Shown here piece after piece: positions 1 to 8,179 of a DNA stretch of 64,000 nt. The DNA comes from Mariniblastus fucicola (GTDB lineage Bacteria > Planctomycetota > Planctomycetia > Pirellulales > Pirellulaceae). The stretch covers positions 2,108,001 to 2,172,000 of the forward strand of contig NZ_CP042912.1 of NCBI RefSeq assembly GCF_008087665.1, written 5' to 3'. How positions within the stretch are numbered: the first letter of the stretch is position 1; every line of letters starts with the position of its first letter. The notes below the pieces were generated by a model. It did no database searches and had not been told where the DNA came from. It saw only the letters and a list, made by a program, of their open reading frames with translations. The translations under genes and the position numbers were made by a program.

Positions 1-494
1 CGGTTTGGCGTACCAGTGCCGTCGCGTTCATTGCTCCGAATCAGCCTCGATAGTCGGCGATCGCAACAGTGGGGCAAAGTTGATAAAAAGAACTTGGTTG
101 TTAAACGGTAGGCACAATTTGCGTCTGGCACACCCATGGGCGGCGTCGATCTCTCAGTGTTTCCGCGATCTTCTTGTCGCGAGACAATGTGGCACTTTCG
201 TGCTGTCCTGGTTGAGCAAAGTCATCAAACGATTCCGGCAGCAATTCCCTGGTTTTGGCGACGCTTGCATCGGCTGCCGCATTCCGCGTTAGCCACCGAT
301 GTGGGCTTGATTCTTTCCCGCAGCAGCTGCTCGCGTATTGCATTGCTAGCAAATTTCGTTTTCTTCATGTCGCGTGGAATTTGTACGTGGCGCGTGGTGT
401 AGTTCCAGTCGGATGAAGGGCCTGCGACTTGGAGCAGCGCCTGAGTATTGGCGACACGTTGCACAATGGATGTGCGACAGGTTTGGGAAGAGCC
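1..494. other. Region upstream of the export cassette, no supported gene
   Basis: No reading frame here looks like a protein. The short frames on both strands have no recognisable motif, and the longest minus-strand frame is a shadow of the C39 gene downstream. The cassette's promoter should lie here if transcription does not enter from outside the window, but I could not pick convincing -35/-10 boxes. If the exporter has a partner ABC subunit, its gene would have to end upstream of position 1. Confidence 0.4.
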
Positions 495-1979
495 GTGGGG
501 AAAATTGAAAGACAGTTGACGGATTCCGACTGTGCAGTTTGGGCGATAAAAGCCATTTGTTTTCAGGCAGGAGTTTCTGTTCCACCAGCGAACACGATTC
601 GACGTCACATCGATCTCGAAGATGGTGGAACGTCGATTCGAGGCGTACGTGATGCGTTGTCGGAGTTCGGTGTCTCCGCGCAACCTGTTCAAGGGCCATC
701 GGATGCGATCGATCAAGCACCATTGCCTGCGATCGCGCTAATTCGCGTCGCAGGTACGCTGCTGCACTACGTCGTCGTGCTCGAAGCGAATCGAAACCGA
801 GTCAAATATTTGGATCCCGGTATCGGCGGAGTAGCCGTCGAGGTTTCTTCCAGCCAGTTTGCCGACGTGTTTACCGGCAGTCTGATTCTGTGCGAACGGA
901 AACCGGACTATGTCGCGGTGGATTTCGGGCAGGAAATCGATGCGAATCGTTTTCTCGTCGGCGCGGTAGCTCACGAGTCCAATGCGGCAACCGCGTTGTG
1001 TATCGGAGAGGTATTTCAACTCGCGCTACTGCTGATCGGAATCTTGATGCTAAAGAATTTCTTTAGCAGCTCTTCGTTGGGAACGCCAAACTTCTGGTAC
1101 TTGGGTGGAATAGCAATCTGCGCTGTTCTTTATCTGTGGATCGGAAAGCTACACCATCTGATCAAAGCTGATGTCAAATCTCGCGCACTACTCTCGTTGT
1201 TCAACTTTTCAACGAGCCTGATCGAGCAGCACGAATTCGACCCCAAGAAAGGCCTGCGTCAAGCTTCATCGCGGTGTGTTGGGGCAGTGACTTCGGTTGC
1301 GGATTCGTTAACCAATCTAATCTCATTCCCCGGCAATACTGCCAGCCTTCTGTTGTATCTCGGACTCATGGCCTGGTTTGATCTTTATGCAGCCGGGTAC
1401 GCCACATTGTTGGGCGTTGCGCTAACAGTCTATTGCGTCTGGTTCTCGAGCGCCAGTCGCCGTTCGCATCGAGAAGTTCTCCGTGTCCGAGATCGAAACG
1501 AAGCCGGGCTGGCCTTTTTGATGGCCAATGTCGAGCCAGAAAGCAAAGTTGTCACAGACATGCCGTGGTCTCAACTTGCCTATTGCGACGCAGTGGCCAA
1601 GTCAGACAACTTTACGTCGCTCGATGGAACCGTTTCCGCCAGTGTGGGGCGAGCAAACCTGATTGCCGGATTGTTAATTGGAGGGTTGCAACACACGACG
1701 CTGGGCATGGGGCACACAATGGCGGTGTTTTTTATGCTTAGCATCTACACAAGTATTATCGTCCGCTGGTCCAAGCGTGTCGCTTCGATCCCCGAGTGCC
1801 GCTTTCATGTTCGTCGACTGCTTGACTTCCTGTCTGACTTCACCAGTGATTCGCTGCAGTATTCCGTGGTCAGAAACGCGAACCCGAAATCCAGGGTTGG
1901 GGCTCCATCGATCACGACGTTGAGCGTTCCGGAATCGAGTGGCAACGAGCTAACAGTTGAAGCAGGAGGTGTGTTGTGA
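495..1979 (+). CDS. C39 peptidase/ABC-exporter membrane protein lacking the ATPase domain
   Basis: The predicted inner-membrane protein (494 aa) joins an N-terminal C39 double-glycine peptidase to a type-1 ABC exporter membrane domain. The peptidase residues are intact: Gln7 and Cys13 (spaced as in the family), His91 in an HYVVV strand and Asp107 in LDPG. About six membrane segments follow between residues 190 and 440. The protein then ends about where the nucleotide-binding domain should begin; there is no Walker A, signature motif or Walker B, whereas full family members run to about 700 aa. I chose the GTG at 495, preceded by GGGAAGAG, because it puts the peptidase at the N-terminus; a TTG at 429 would extend it by 22 aa. 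The stop overlaps the HlyD gene start by 4 bp, so the short form looks like a stable arrangement. It probably processes and exports a small peptide, with the ATPase supplied in trans or by an upstream partner. The overall family assignment is firm; activity is inferred. Confidence 0.8.
   Translation: MGKIERQLTDSDCAVWAIKAICFQAGVSVPPANTIRRHIDLEDGGTSIRGVRDALSEFGVSAQPVQGPSDAIDQAPLPAIALIRVAGTLLHYVVVLEANRNRVKYLDPGIGGVAVEVSSSQFADVFTGSLILCERKPDYVAVDFGQEIDANRFLVGAVAHESNAATALCIGEVFQLALLLIGILMLKNFFSSSSLGTPNFWYLGGIAICAVLYLWIGKLHHLIKADVKSRALLSLFNFSTSLIEQHEFDPKKGLRQASSRCVGAVTSVADSLTNLISFPGNTASLLLYLGLMAWFDLYAAGYATLLGVALTVYCVWFSSASRRSHREVLRVRDRNEAGLAFLMANVEPESKVVTDMPWSQLAYCDAVAKSDNFTSLDGTVSASVGRANLIAGLLIGGLQHTTLGMGHTMAVFFMLSIYTSIIVRWSKRVASIPECRFHVRRLLDFLSDFTSDSLQYSVVRNANPKSRVGAPSITTLSVPESSGNELTVEAGGVL
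1964..1970 (+). promoter_or_regulatory. Strong ribosome binding site fixing the HlyD start
   Basis: AGGAGGT lies inside the end of the upstream gene, 5 nt before the GTG start at 1976. It is one of the few canonical Shine-Dalgarno sites in this window, where most starts lack one. It supports the GTG start and translational coupling of the two genes through the GTGA overlap. Confidence 0.75.
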
Positions 1980-3244
1980 GTCATCATCTTCAGGTCGCCT
2001 CAGAATTTTACCGTGTCGCCAGGGGCAAAAAGCCGGCGGGGAAACTACTGATCCAGCTCACGTTCGCAATCCTGATTCTGACGATTTGGGCTTCGCTTAC
2101 TCCGATCAGTGAAACCGTCTCTCACACGGTAAAGATTGTGCCCAACGCGAGTGGTTTCGAATCATCTGACGGAGCCCTGTTCCCGAATTCATCGACGAGC
2201 GGTTCGGTAGCCGAGATGCTTTGTGGCGAACTGGAGTCGGTGCGGAAGGGTGACGTTCTGGCTCGTCTCGATACGCGTGAAATTGCCGCAAAACGGAAGG
2301 GCGAACTGCAGAAGATTCAGAACTTCGAACTGGAAATTGAAGCCAAGTCTGTCCAGATTGAATTGGCAGCTGCAACGTTTCGCACACAAAGGGCCGAGCT
2401 GCTGGCTCAGCTAAAATCAGAGCAGCAAATCGACAGCAAACGATCCGAAGAACGCTCGATTCAAATTCGTAGCGCGACATCGCAGTCGCAACACTTGGAA
2501 AGAGAGTGGGCTCGAGCACAGAAGTTAGCCAGTCGCAACGCAATCTCTCAATCGGAAGCAGCCGCTTTACAGGCTGATTTCGAGAAAGCGAAACAGGATC
2601 TTGCAATGGCTCAGCTCCCCATTGCCGACTCAAAGATTGCTGAACTGGAATCCAGAATTGAATCTCTTGTTGCCAGCCATGAAGAACAGGTTCATTCAAT
2701 CGAAACCGAGCGACTGGGATTGCAAAACAGATTGTCGGCTGCTCGCAATGAAGTCGAGCTACTTGAATTGAGGATTCGGCAGTGCGAAATCGTCGCCCCT
2801 TCGGACGGGCAGGTCTCCCAGTGTTCTCTTCGAGTCGGAGACTGGGTTTCGCCCGGGGTCGTCGGCATCACCGTCTCAAAAAATGGCTTTATGGCTGAAA
2901 CGCTGCTTCCGTCGAGCAAGATCGGGAGCGTTAAAACGGGCGATCCGGCATGCATCGTCGTTGATGGTATCGATTGGCTGGTCAACGGTTCGTTGAAAGC
3001 TCGAGTGACCGAAATTTCTCCGGACCTTTATCAGAAGGAAGTCGTTCAGGGAGACGGATCACGGGTCCGCGTGGATGGCTATCGGGTTCGGTTGGAACTG
3101 GATGCTGACAGAAATGATTTTGAACGATGGGACAGCATTCGCCTCGGGATGACCGGGATTGTCGAAATCGAAACCGGCCAAAAGAAACTGGCAATTCACC
3201 TACTCGAGCAGGCTCTCGGCAACGATTGGCTCTCGGGAAAATGA
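1976..3244 (+). CDS. HlyD-family periplasmic adaptor of a peptide exporter
   Basis: This is a 422-aa membrane fusion protein of the HlyD/secretion-adaptor family, expected to join an inner-membrane exporter to the outer envelope. A single membrane helix lies at about residues 23-42. The first half of a biotinyl-lipoyl-like domain follows, then a long Lys/Glu/Gln-rich coiled coil (about 95-275), the second lipoyl half with the typical I-V-A-P-S-D-G-Q-V strand at about 272-280, and a beta-barrel region. The GTG start overlaps the preceding C39 gene by 4 bp and has a perfect AGGAGGT. Length and order match adaptors of C39-type bacteriocin and RiPP exporters. No outer-membrane TolC-type partner is seen in the window. 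Family confidence is high; the substrate is unknown and the 102-aa protein encoded next is the obvious candidate. Confidence 0.88.
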   Translation: MSHHLQVASEFYRVARGKKPAGKLLIQLTFAILILTIWASLTPISETVSHTVKIVPNASGFESSDGALFPNSSTSGSVAEMLCGELESVRKGDVLARLDTREIAAKRKGELQKIQNFELEIEAKSVQIELAAATFRTQRAELLAQLKSEQQIDSKRSEERSIQIRSATSQSQHLEREWARAQKLASRNAISQSEAAALQADFEKAKQDLAMAQLPIADSKIAELESRIESLVASHEEQVHSIETERLGLQNRLSAARNEVELLELRIRQCEIVAPSDGQVSQCSLRVGDWVSPGVVGITVSKNGFMAETLLPSSKIGSVKTGDPACIVVDGIDWLVNGSLKARVTEISPDLYQKEVVQGDGSRVRVDGYRVRLELDADRNDFERWDSIRLGMTGIVEIETGQKKLAIHLLEQALGNDWLSGK

Positions 3245-3321
3245 CAAACAAATACCCGTCATCTGCAAGTCGCGTCCGCGAGCGGTTGACTTTTTTCTGG
3301 GCGTATAAAATAAGGTGCTCT

Positions 3322-3630
3322 ATGAACTCTACGACCACAAACGATGGCTTGAATACGAATTCAGGCAACAGTGCTTTCGTCCCCATGACCGAATCGCAGA
3401 TGGAATCCACCAAAGCCGGTACTGATTGGGTGGAGTGGTTTATCGAAACAGCGGAAGAAGTTGGCAATGATGTTACTGCGATCTACGACCACTTTGTGGC
3501 GCAACTGGTTCCTCTCGACGTCAACAATATTCCCTGGGAGGACTTGTTGATGGAAATGCAGAACCACGGGTTTGTCTACCCGGATCCAAACGAAGGAGAT
3601 CCAACTCTTACCGACGACGGAACCTGGTAG
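3322..3630 (+). CDS. Small acidic protein, candidate cargo of the exporter
   Basis: This encodes a 102-aa acidic protein with no Cys, no hydrophobic signal peptide and no membrane helix. I do not recognise a family. The ATG at 3322 has AAGGTG 4 nt upstream; the frame is open further 5' but that part lies inside the HlyD gene and has no protein character. The N-terminal 33 residues are Ser/Thr/Asn-rich and end in a stretch of charged residues and then Lys-Ala-Gly (31-33), loosely like a C39 leader with AG in place of GG. Next comes an amphipathic acidic helix-like stretch (about 34-62) and an Asp/Pro/Gly-rich tail ending in Trp. Its place 77 bp after the HlyD gene, on the same strand, suggests it is exported or processed by that system. 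It could equally be an accessory or immunity-type protein. Coding status is fairly sure; the role is inferred. Confidence 0.62.
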   Translation: MNSTTTNDGLNTNSGNSAFVPMTESQMESTKAGTDWVEWFIETAEEVGNDVTAIYDHFVAQLVPLDVNNIPWEDLLMEMQNHGFVYPDPNEGDPTLTDDGTW

Positions 3631-3655
3631 TCCTTTCCGGAGGAGTGGTCTGCTG

Positions 3656-6600
3656 CTAGTAGCGAACGCGATTCTTGTTCGTGTTCGCTATCTGCACGGC
3701 AGTCAAATTAATTCGAATGATTTTGCAGAGCTGACGATGTTCCGAGGATCCAGCGGCTTCAATTGGCTTGATCAAGTTAAGGATGTCGTCAATCTTGTGC
3801 AGGTCAATGTCGGCGACGGAATACTGTCGCAAAGATTTCAGAATCGAAAGTTGTTCGGACGGGCTACTGGTTTGTCCCAGTCGTCGAACCAGAATTAGCG
3901 GGTCTACGTCAAAACGGGAAATCGTGTCGATAATCCGCCGCTTTAGCGTGTCCGTGTCTGGTGATCCGAGAATTTTCCAAACGCCGAGATCTTCGTCGTG
4001 ACGGAGGGCATAGCAAAATGCATTGGCCAGCGTTTGTTCGCGTTTGACAAACTCTGCTGTTTCAAGCTCATAGTGCCACACGGAACCAACTCTGGGGCGT
4101 CCACGAACCGTTTTTCCCAAAACTATGGATACCGGAAAAAATCCGCGTTCGAACCTTGCGCATTCGGCGGCATGAGCCAATGGAGAACGCAATTCAACAA
4201 AACGCGATTCGCACATCGATGCATGAGTGCTCCACGCGGACGATCGGATGGGTTGCTCGATTTCATGAAGTAGCGGTACGACAGTCGGAAGGTTAAGAGT
4301 TGATTGAAACTCGACCCATTTCGCGTACCTTCGTCTCAGCGATGGTTTCAGCACGAGAGACTCTTGCACCAGTTTGGATTTGAGTTGACCGAGAACCTTG
4401 GCGTCCTTGGACGATTGTTCGCCAGTGATTGCAATGGCCTGGGAAACTGAACTGGTTGCCAGTGCGAGAGCGTAGTACTCCGCCCACGGCGTCACGAATG
4501 TTGCTGAGGGGTTCGCCTCGACGAATTCGATTCTTGTTTTTACAAAGTCAATAAACTCAGTGACGTCCCGCGATTGCCAAAATTCCATTTCAGCATTAAG
4601 AGAACCGTTGATGGCGCGTGCAACGCTGTAATTCAAATACGGACGGGTGCCGTTTTTGACCGCGAAATTCATTTTTCTGGTCAGCACAGCTTTCGAATAG
4701 TGCGCGTTGACCATGTCGCCAGATCTTGTGAACGAAAGCGTTCGAGTGAGTTCGTCTTGCCACGTTCCTTCTTCCGAAGCGTTCTTTTGAAAATGGTCTG
4801 ACGATCGATCGAAGCGCCGCAACGTGTAGTAGGCTTCGGCTTTCAAGTTCTCGGCGGCTTCGAGTCTGTTGGCCAATCGAGGATCCGGAACGTCCTCTTC
4901 GCCTGGTGCGCAGGCATTAAGGATCATTTCACCAACCCGAATCTTCTCTTGCTCGCGAGAAACCAGTGGTTGAAAAGTGTGATCATTGTGCACGCTCACA
5001 TCGACCAGCAGAGGAGTGTCCTCAAGATAGTAAGACTCAATGTCCTTTCCAATAACGCTGTAGTTCGGGTCAAATTTTTGTGACCACGCTGGATCAAAAA
5101 GCTGAGGGATTTTTTCCGCGAGCAACATCTGACGGGCCTTACCGTAAGGATTCTTCTCCCGCGACCAGACCGCCACCAACAGGGGGTCCTCGTCATTGGA
5201 ATTCAGGCCGTCGCAAACATCTACCAGGTTCATGTTTTCTCTGGACTTCATCGCCAGAAAATCGGTCGGCGAAAGATCCCAGGAAATCTTCCAGTCCGAA
5301 GTGCTTCGGTGCCAGATCGCAGCGACGAAGGTGTTGTTGAGTTTGTCCTTCCAGGGCCGTACGTTGACCGGGCAATAGCGATACTCTCGAAGCTCTTCGC
5401 ATGTCTTTTTGAATTCGCCCAGCCTCATTTGCGGACAATAAGCATAACGCGGAGTCATTGATCCATTGAGCGAATCGAAACGTTCGGCATACTCCTCTGG
5501 AGCGGCAGGCCAAAGCCGTTCAATTCCGGCGTCGTGCGATCGCGAAATCAGATTGACCAGCCGTTTTCTAAGCTGTTCATCAATCGGTTCGAGCAGATCA
5601 TCTTCCCCATCGCCGAACGCAAGTTCGACGAGGACATAGAGTTCGTCCGCATCCGCAGTGATTATGCTGTTCCGAAAAATTTCCCGATACTCAGGATGCA
5701 AATCCGCGAGGATGATCGCGTACCTGAGTCCTTCAGCAGAGATTTCATCGACCGGTTGGCTTTCGTCGAAAGCGGTTTGAACCGCATCCAGGCACCGGTC
5801 TGGCGCAAATGAAGACATCGAGTCAAACACCGATCTCACTTCCGGGATCGGCGCTTCTCTAACGGCTGCAACCGTTTCCTGCACCCTCGCATCCAAACTT
5901 GATTCGCGAACACGGTACTGGGTGAATGCGAGGATGATCGCAATCGCAGCAAACGCGTATCCATACTTGAGCAATCGTTTGGATGCCGCGGTCATCAAGC
6001 TGGATTCCGAATCAGACCAATAACCTTTATCAGTCCACATTCGGAACTTGGCGAATCGAACAGGGCCGGGAAGGTTCCTCGCAGAAGGTTGAGCAGTCCA
6101 AATCCTTGCTTGCCGAGCCAGTTGAAGCTCGCAATTTTCCCGAGTCGATAACTTCCGCGTCCGGGAAGCGTCCTGCAACAGAAACTCAGCCGGCAGGACG
6201 TCGATTGCAGCTTGAAGCTCGTTTGCGAAATCGTTGGCGGTCGGAAAACGATCTTCCGGGTGTTTTTTGAGCGCACGGAAGCACACGTTTTCCAGTTCGA
6301 CTGTCGCGAGGTTATTCTTGATCTGTCGCGGCGGTTTCACCGGCTGTTTGAGAATGTCGCGGCGAGTGTCTTCCTTGGTTTCACCATGAAAAGGAAGCCG
6401 TTTGGCGACGACAAGATAAAGGATCACTCCCAGTGACCAAACATCCGTACGTCCATCCAGATCTTCGTTCTCGCCGCGAACCTGTTCTGGCGACATAAAC
6501 GCCGTTGTCCCGGCACGTTCTCCACTTTTCCTACGCTGTATGTTTTCGTGAAGCGCCAATCCGTAATCAAGAATTCGGGGCTCGCCATCAAGCCCAATAA

Positions 6601-7342
6601 TGATGTTGTCGGGCTTGATGTCGCGATGGGCAAAACCAGCCTGATGAATCTCGTGCACCGCTTTGGCAGTTCGAACCAGAATTCGCAGTACCTCGACCAG
6701 CGAGTGTTGATCCGTCGCCAAAGTCTTGTAAAGCGACTCGCCTTTGATGAACTCCATCGCCACCCATGGTCGACCGTCATCGTCTTCGCCAACGTCAAAA
6801 ACTTTTGGAATCGCGGGGTGATCGATGCGAGAAAGAACATTGGCTTCATTAACAATGCACTCAAGATACCGGGAATCTTCGACGACTACGTCGGGACGCA
6901 GAACTTTCAGTGCAACGGCTTGATTAATCTCCGGATCATGCGCCAGAAAAACAGCCGAAAAACCGCCGGCGCCCAATGGCGAAATGATCCTGAAGCGGCT
7001 GATAAAATCGCCAACAGAAACCGGTTCCATTGGCGAATGCGAAACGGGCAGCGATGAAGTCTCAGAATCGTCGCCCCGATTCCTCGCGAAAACCTTAACG
7101 ATCTCATTCGAGAATTCGGGGAACTGACGGAAATAGTCGCCTATGCTGTTACTGGAACGACTCGCAAGGTCATGGTGAGTTTCCAAACGAAGCAGTTCGT
7201 AGAAAAGCTCTGATTGGTCATCTTCGTGCACCAGTTGAATCCAGTTTGCGATTTCAACCTGCTGGCCTTGCTTCAACATCAACTCAAACTGTTCACAGAT
7301 ATCATCGATTTGTTTGAGAGCTCGAAGTCGACTGTTACTCAT
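3656..7342 (-). CDS. Transmembrane Ser/Thr protein kinase with large unknown C-terminal region
   Basis: This 1228-aa protein has a cytoplasmic N-terminal kinase and a large C-terminal part beyond a membrane helix. Residues 1-110 resemble the N-terminal region shared by the other two plus-strand kinase-like genes nearby. The kinase domain spans about 117-380, with a Gly-rich loop at 124-127, VALK Lys146, HRD at 239-241 with the KPDN loop, DYG at 259-261 in place of DFG, and SPE at 284-286. All catalytic residues are present, so it should be active. One membrane helix lies at about 459-475. The remaining 750 residues, expected outside the cytoplasm, match nothing I recognise. The ATG at 7342 overlaps the end of the ECF sigma gene by 8 bp, so the two are translationally coupled. 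Coupled ECF sigma/kinase pairs are known in planctomycetes; phosphorylation of the sigma factor is a reasonable but unproven inference. Confidence 0.9.
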   Translation of the reverse strand: MSNSRLRALKQIDDICEQFELMLKQGQQVEIANWIQLVHEDDQSELFYELLRLETHHDLASRSSNSIGDYFRQFPEFSNEIVKVFARNRGDDSETSSLPVSHSPMEPVSVGDFISRFRIISPLGAGGFSAVFLAHDPEINQAVALKVLRPDVVVEDSRYLECIVNEANVLSRIDHPAIPKVFDVGEDDDGRPWVAMEFIKGESLYKTLATDQHSLVEVLRILVRTAKAVHEIHQAGFAHRDIKPDNIIIGLDGEPRILDYGLALHENIQRRKSGERAGTTAFMSPEQVRGENEDLDGRTDVWSLGVILYLVVAKRLPFHGETKEDTRRDILKQPVKPPRQIKNNLATVELENVCFRALKKHPEDRFPTANDFANELQAAIDVLPAEFLLQDASRTRKLSTRENCELQLARQARIWTAQPSARNLPGPVRFAKFRMWTDKGYWSDSESSLMTAASKRLLKYGYAFAAIAIILAFTQYRVRESSLDARVQETVAAVREAPIPEVRSVFDSMSSFAPDRCLDAVQTAFDESQPVDEISAEGLRYAIILADLHPEYREIFRNSIITADADELYVLVELAFGDGEDDLLEPIDEQLRKRLVNLISRSHDAGIERLWPAAPEEYAERFDSLNGSMTPRYAYCPQMRLGEFKKTCEELREYRYCPVNVRPWKDKLNNTFVAAIWHRSTSDWKISWDLSPTDFLAMKSRENMNLVDVCDGLNSNDEDPLLVAVWSREKNPYGKARQMLLAEKIPQLFDPAWSQKFDPNYSVIGKDIESYYLEDTPLLVDVSVHNDHTFQPLVSREQEKIRVGEMILNACAPGEEDVPDPRLANRLEAAENLKAEAYYTLRRFDRSSDHFQKNASEEGTWQDELTRTLSFTRSGDMVNAHYSKAVLTRKMNFAVKNGTRPYLNYSVARAINGSLNAEMEFWQSRDVTEFIDFVKTRIEFVEANPSATFVTPWAEYYALALATSSVSQAIAITGEQSSKDAKVLGQLKSKLVQESLVLKPSLRRRYAKWVEFQSTLNLPTVVPLLHEIEQPIRSSAWSTHASMCESRFVELRSPLAHAAECARFERGFFPVSIVLGKTVRGRPRVGSVWHYELETAEFVKREQTLANAFCYALRHDEDLGVWKILGSPDTDTLKRRIIDTISRFDVDPLILVRRLGQTSSPSEQLSILKSLRQYSVADIDLHKIDDILNLIKPIEAAGSSEHRQLCKIIRINLTAVQIANTNKNRVRY

Positions 7343-7934
7343 CCTGTGACCATGCCTCTCTGACGAAACTGAGGTAGCGTTGAACCGTCGGCAGCGACAC
7401 GCCTGTCTTTGCAGCAATTTCTTTAAGCGTAAAGCCTTGTAAGCGAAGCTTGACTACGTCGACCATTTTCTCGGGAAGTTGACTCAATCGATATCGACTT
7501 TCGTCCGCCACCATCGCCGCAAATTCAGGCGTCGGTTCCGCACCCGGGAAACTGTCGATGTGATTGACTTCGAAACTGTCGTTGGTCGAGTTGATCGTCT
7601 GGGTCGCCTCTTGCCGCAGGCGATCAACGCCCTTCCGCGAACGTCGAATCTGATCGATCGACTTGCGCGTCGCAATTTTCGTAAGCAAACGCCAGAGGTC
7701 GTGGCGACTTGAAATATTTGGATAGACACCTTCTTTGATTTTGCGAAAGCAGACTTCACAGGTGTCGATCAGGACGTCCTCCTCGTCACTGACCTCCGTA
7801 CGCGAAGACTCCAGTTTTTGGCAGATAATCGCGGTCAGGCGTTGCAGATAAAACGGCCACAATTTGTCACAAGCGGAACTGTGGCCGTTCCTCAATTGGG
7901 TGATCCAGTCCGTTACCGAAGAATTCATTTCCAT
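7335..7934 (-). CDS. ECF-type RNA polymerase sigma factor (planctomycete kinase-linked group)
   Basis: The 199-aa ECF sigma factor should redirect RNA polymerase to a small regulon. Region 2 is at about residues 20-105, with the conserved E-D-V, D-L-W-R-L-L and K-S-I-D-Q-I-R-R elements. Region 4 is at about 148-192, with a clear helix-turn-helix (KEIAAKTGVSLPTVQRYL). It belongs to the ECF-like family common in planctomycetes. Alternative starts are ATG 7934 and ATG 7928. There is no anti-sigma gene beside it; instead the downstream membrane kinase starts within the last 8 bp of this gene. That arrangement fits the ECF-STK groups, where phosphorylation replaces an anti-sigma factor. The 245-bp gap to the divergent pseudokinase gene at 8180 probably holds promoters for both directions. 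Family is certain; regulation by the kinase is inferred. Confidence 0.92.
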   Translation of the reverse strand: MEMNSSVTDWITQLRNGHSSACDKLWPFYLQRLTAIICQKLESSRTEVSDEEDVLIDTCEVCFRKIKEGVYPNISSRHDLWRLLTKIATRKSIDQIRRSRKGVDRLRQEATQTINSTNDSFEVNHIDSFPGAEPTPEFAAMVADESRYRLSQLPEKMVDVVKLRLQGFTLKEIAAKTGVSLPTVQRYLSFVREAWSQDE

Positions 7935-8179
7935 GTTGATCAGTTTCTTTTGGAAAAAGACGAATGCAAAATAGGTTTACTGACCAGTTTCAGTGATACA
8001 GTTCGTTTTAAACTATGGGGCTGCGGCGCCAAGTGCGTGATTTTTGCAACTCCGATTGTATTTGCCGAGCAACTCCAAGTGTCGGGTTGTGTTCAATTTG
8101 CACATATAAATCTGTTGAAGAAATCAAAACCGGAGGAATTTGGCTGTTGGAACACCGGTTTCAGAGCCATGGGTGGTAG

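Noticed and set aside
225-716. 163-codon minus-strand frame near the left edge
   Set aside because: Overlaps the C39 peptidase domain on the other strand and shows no domain or start signal.
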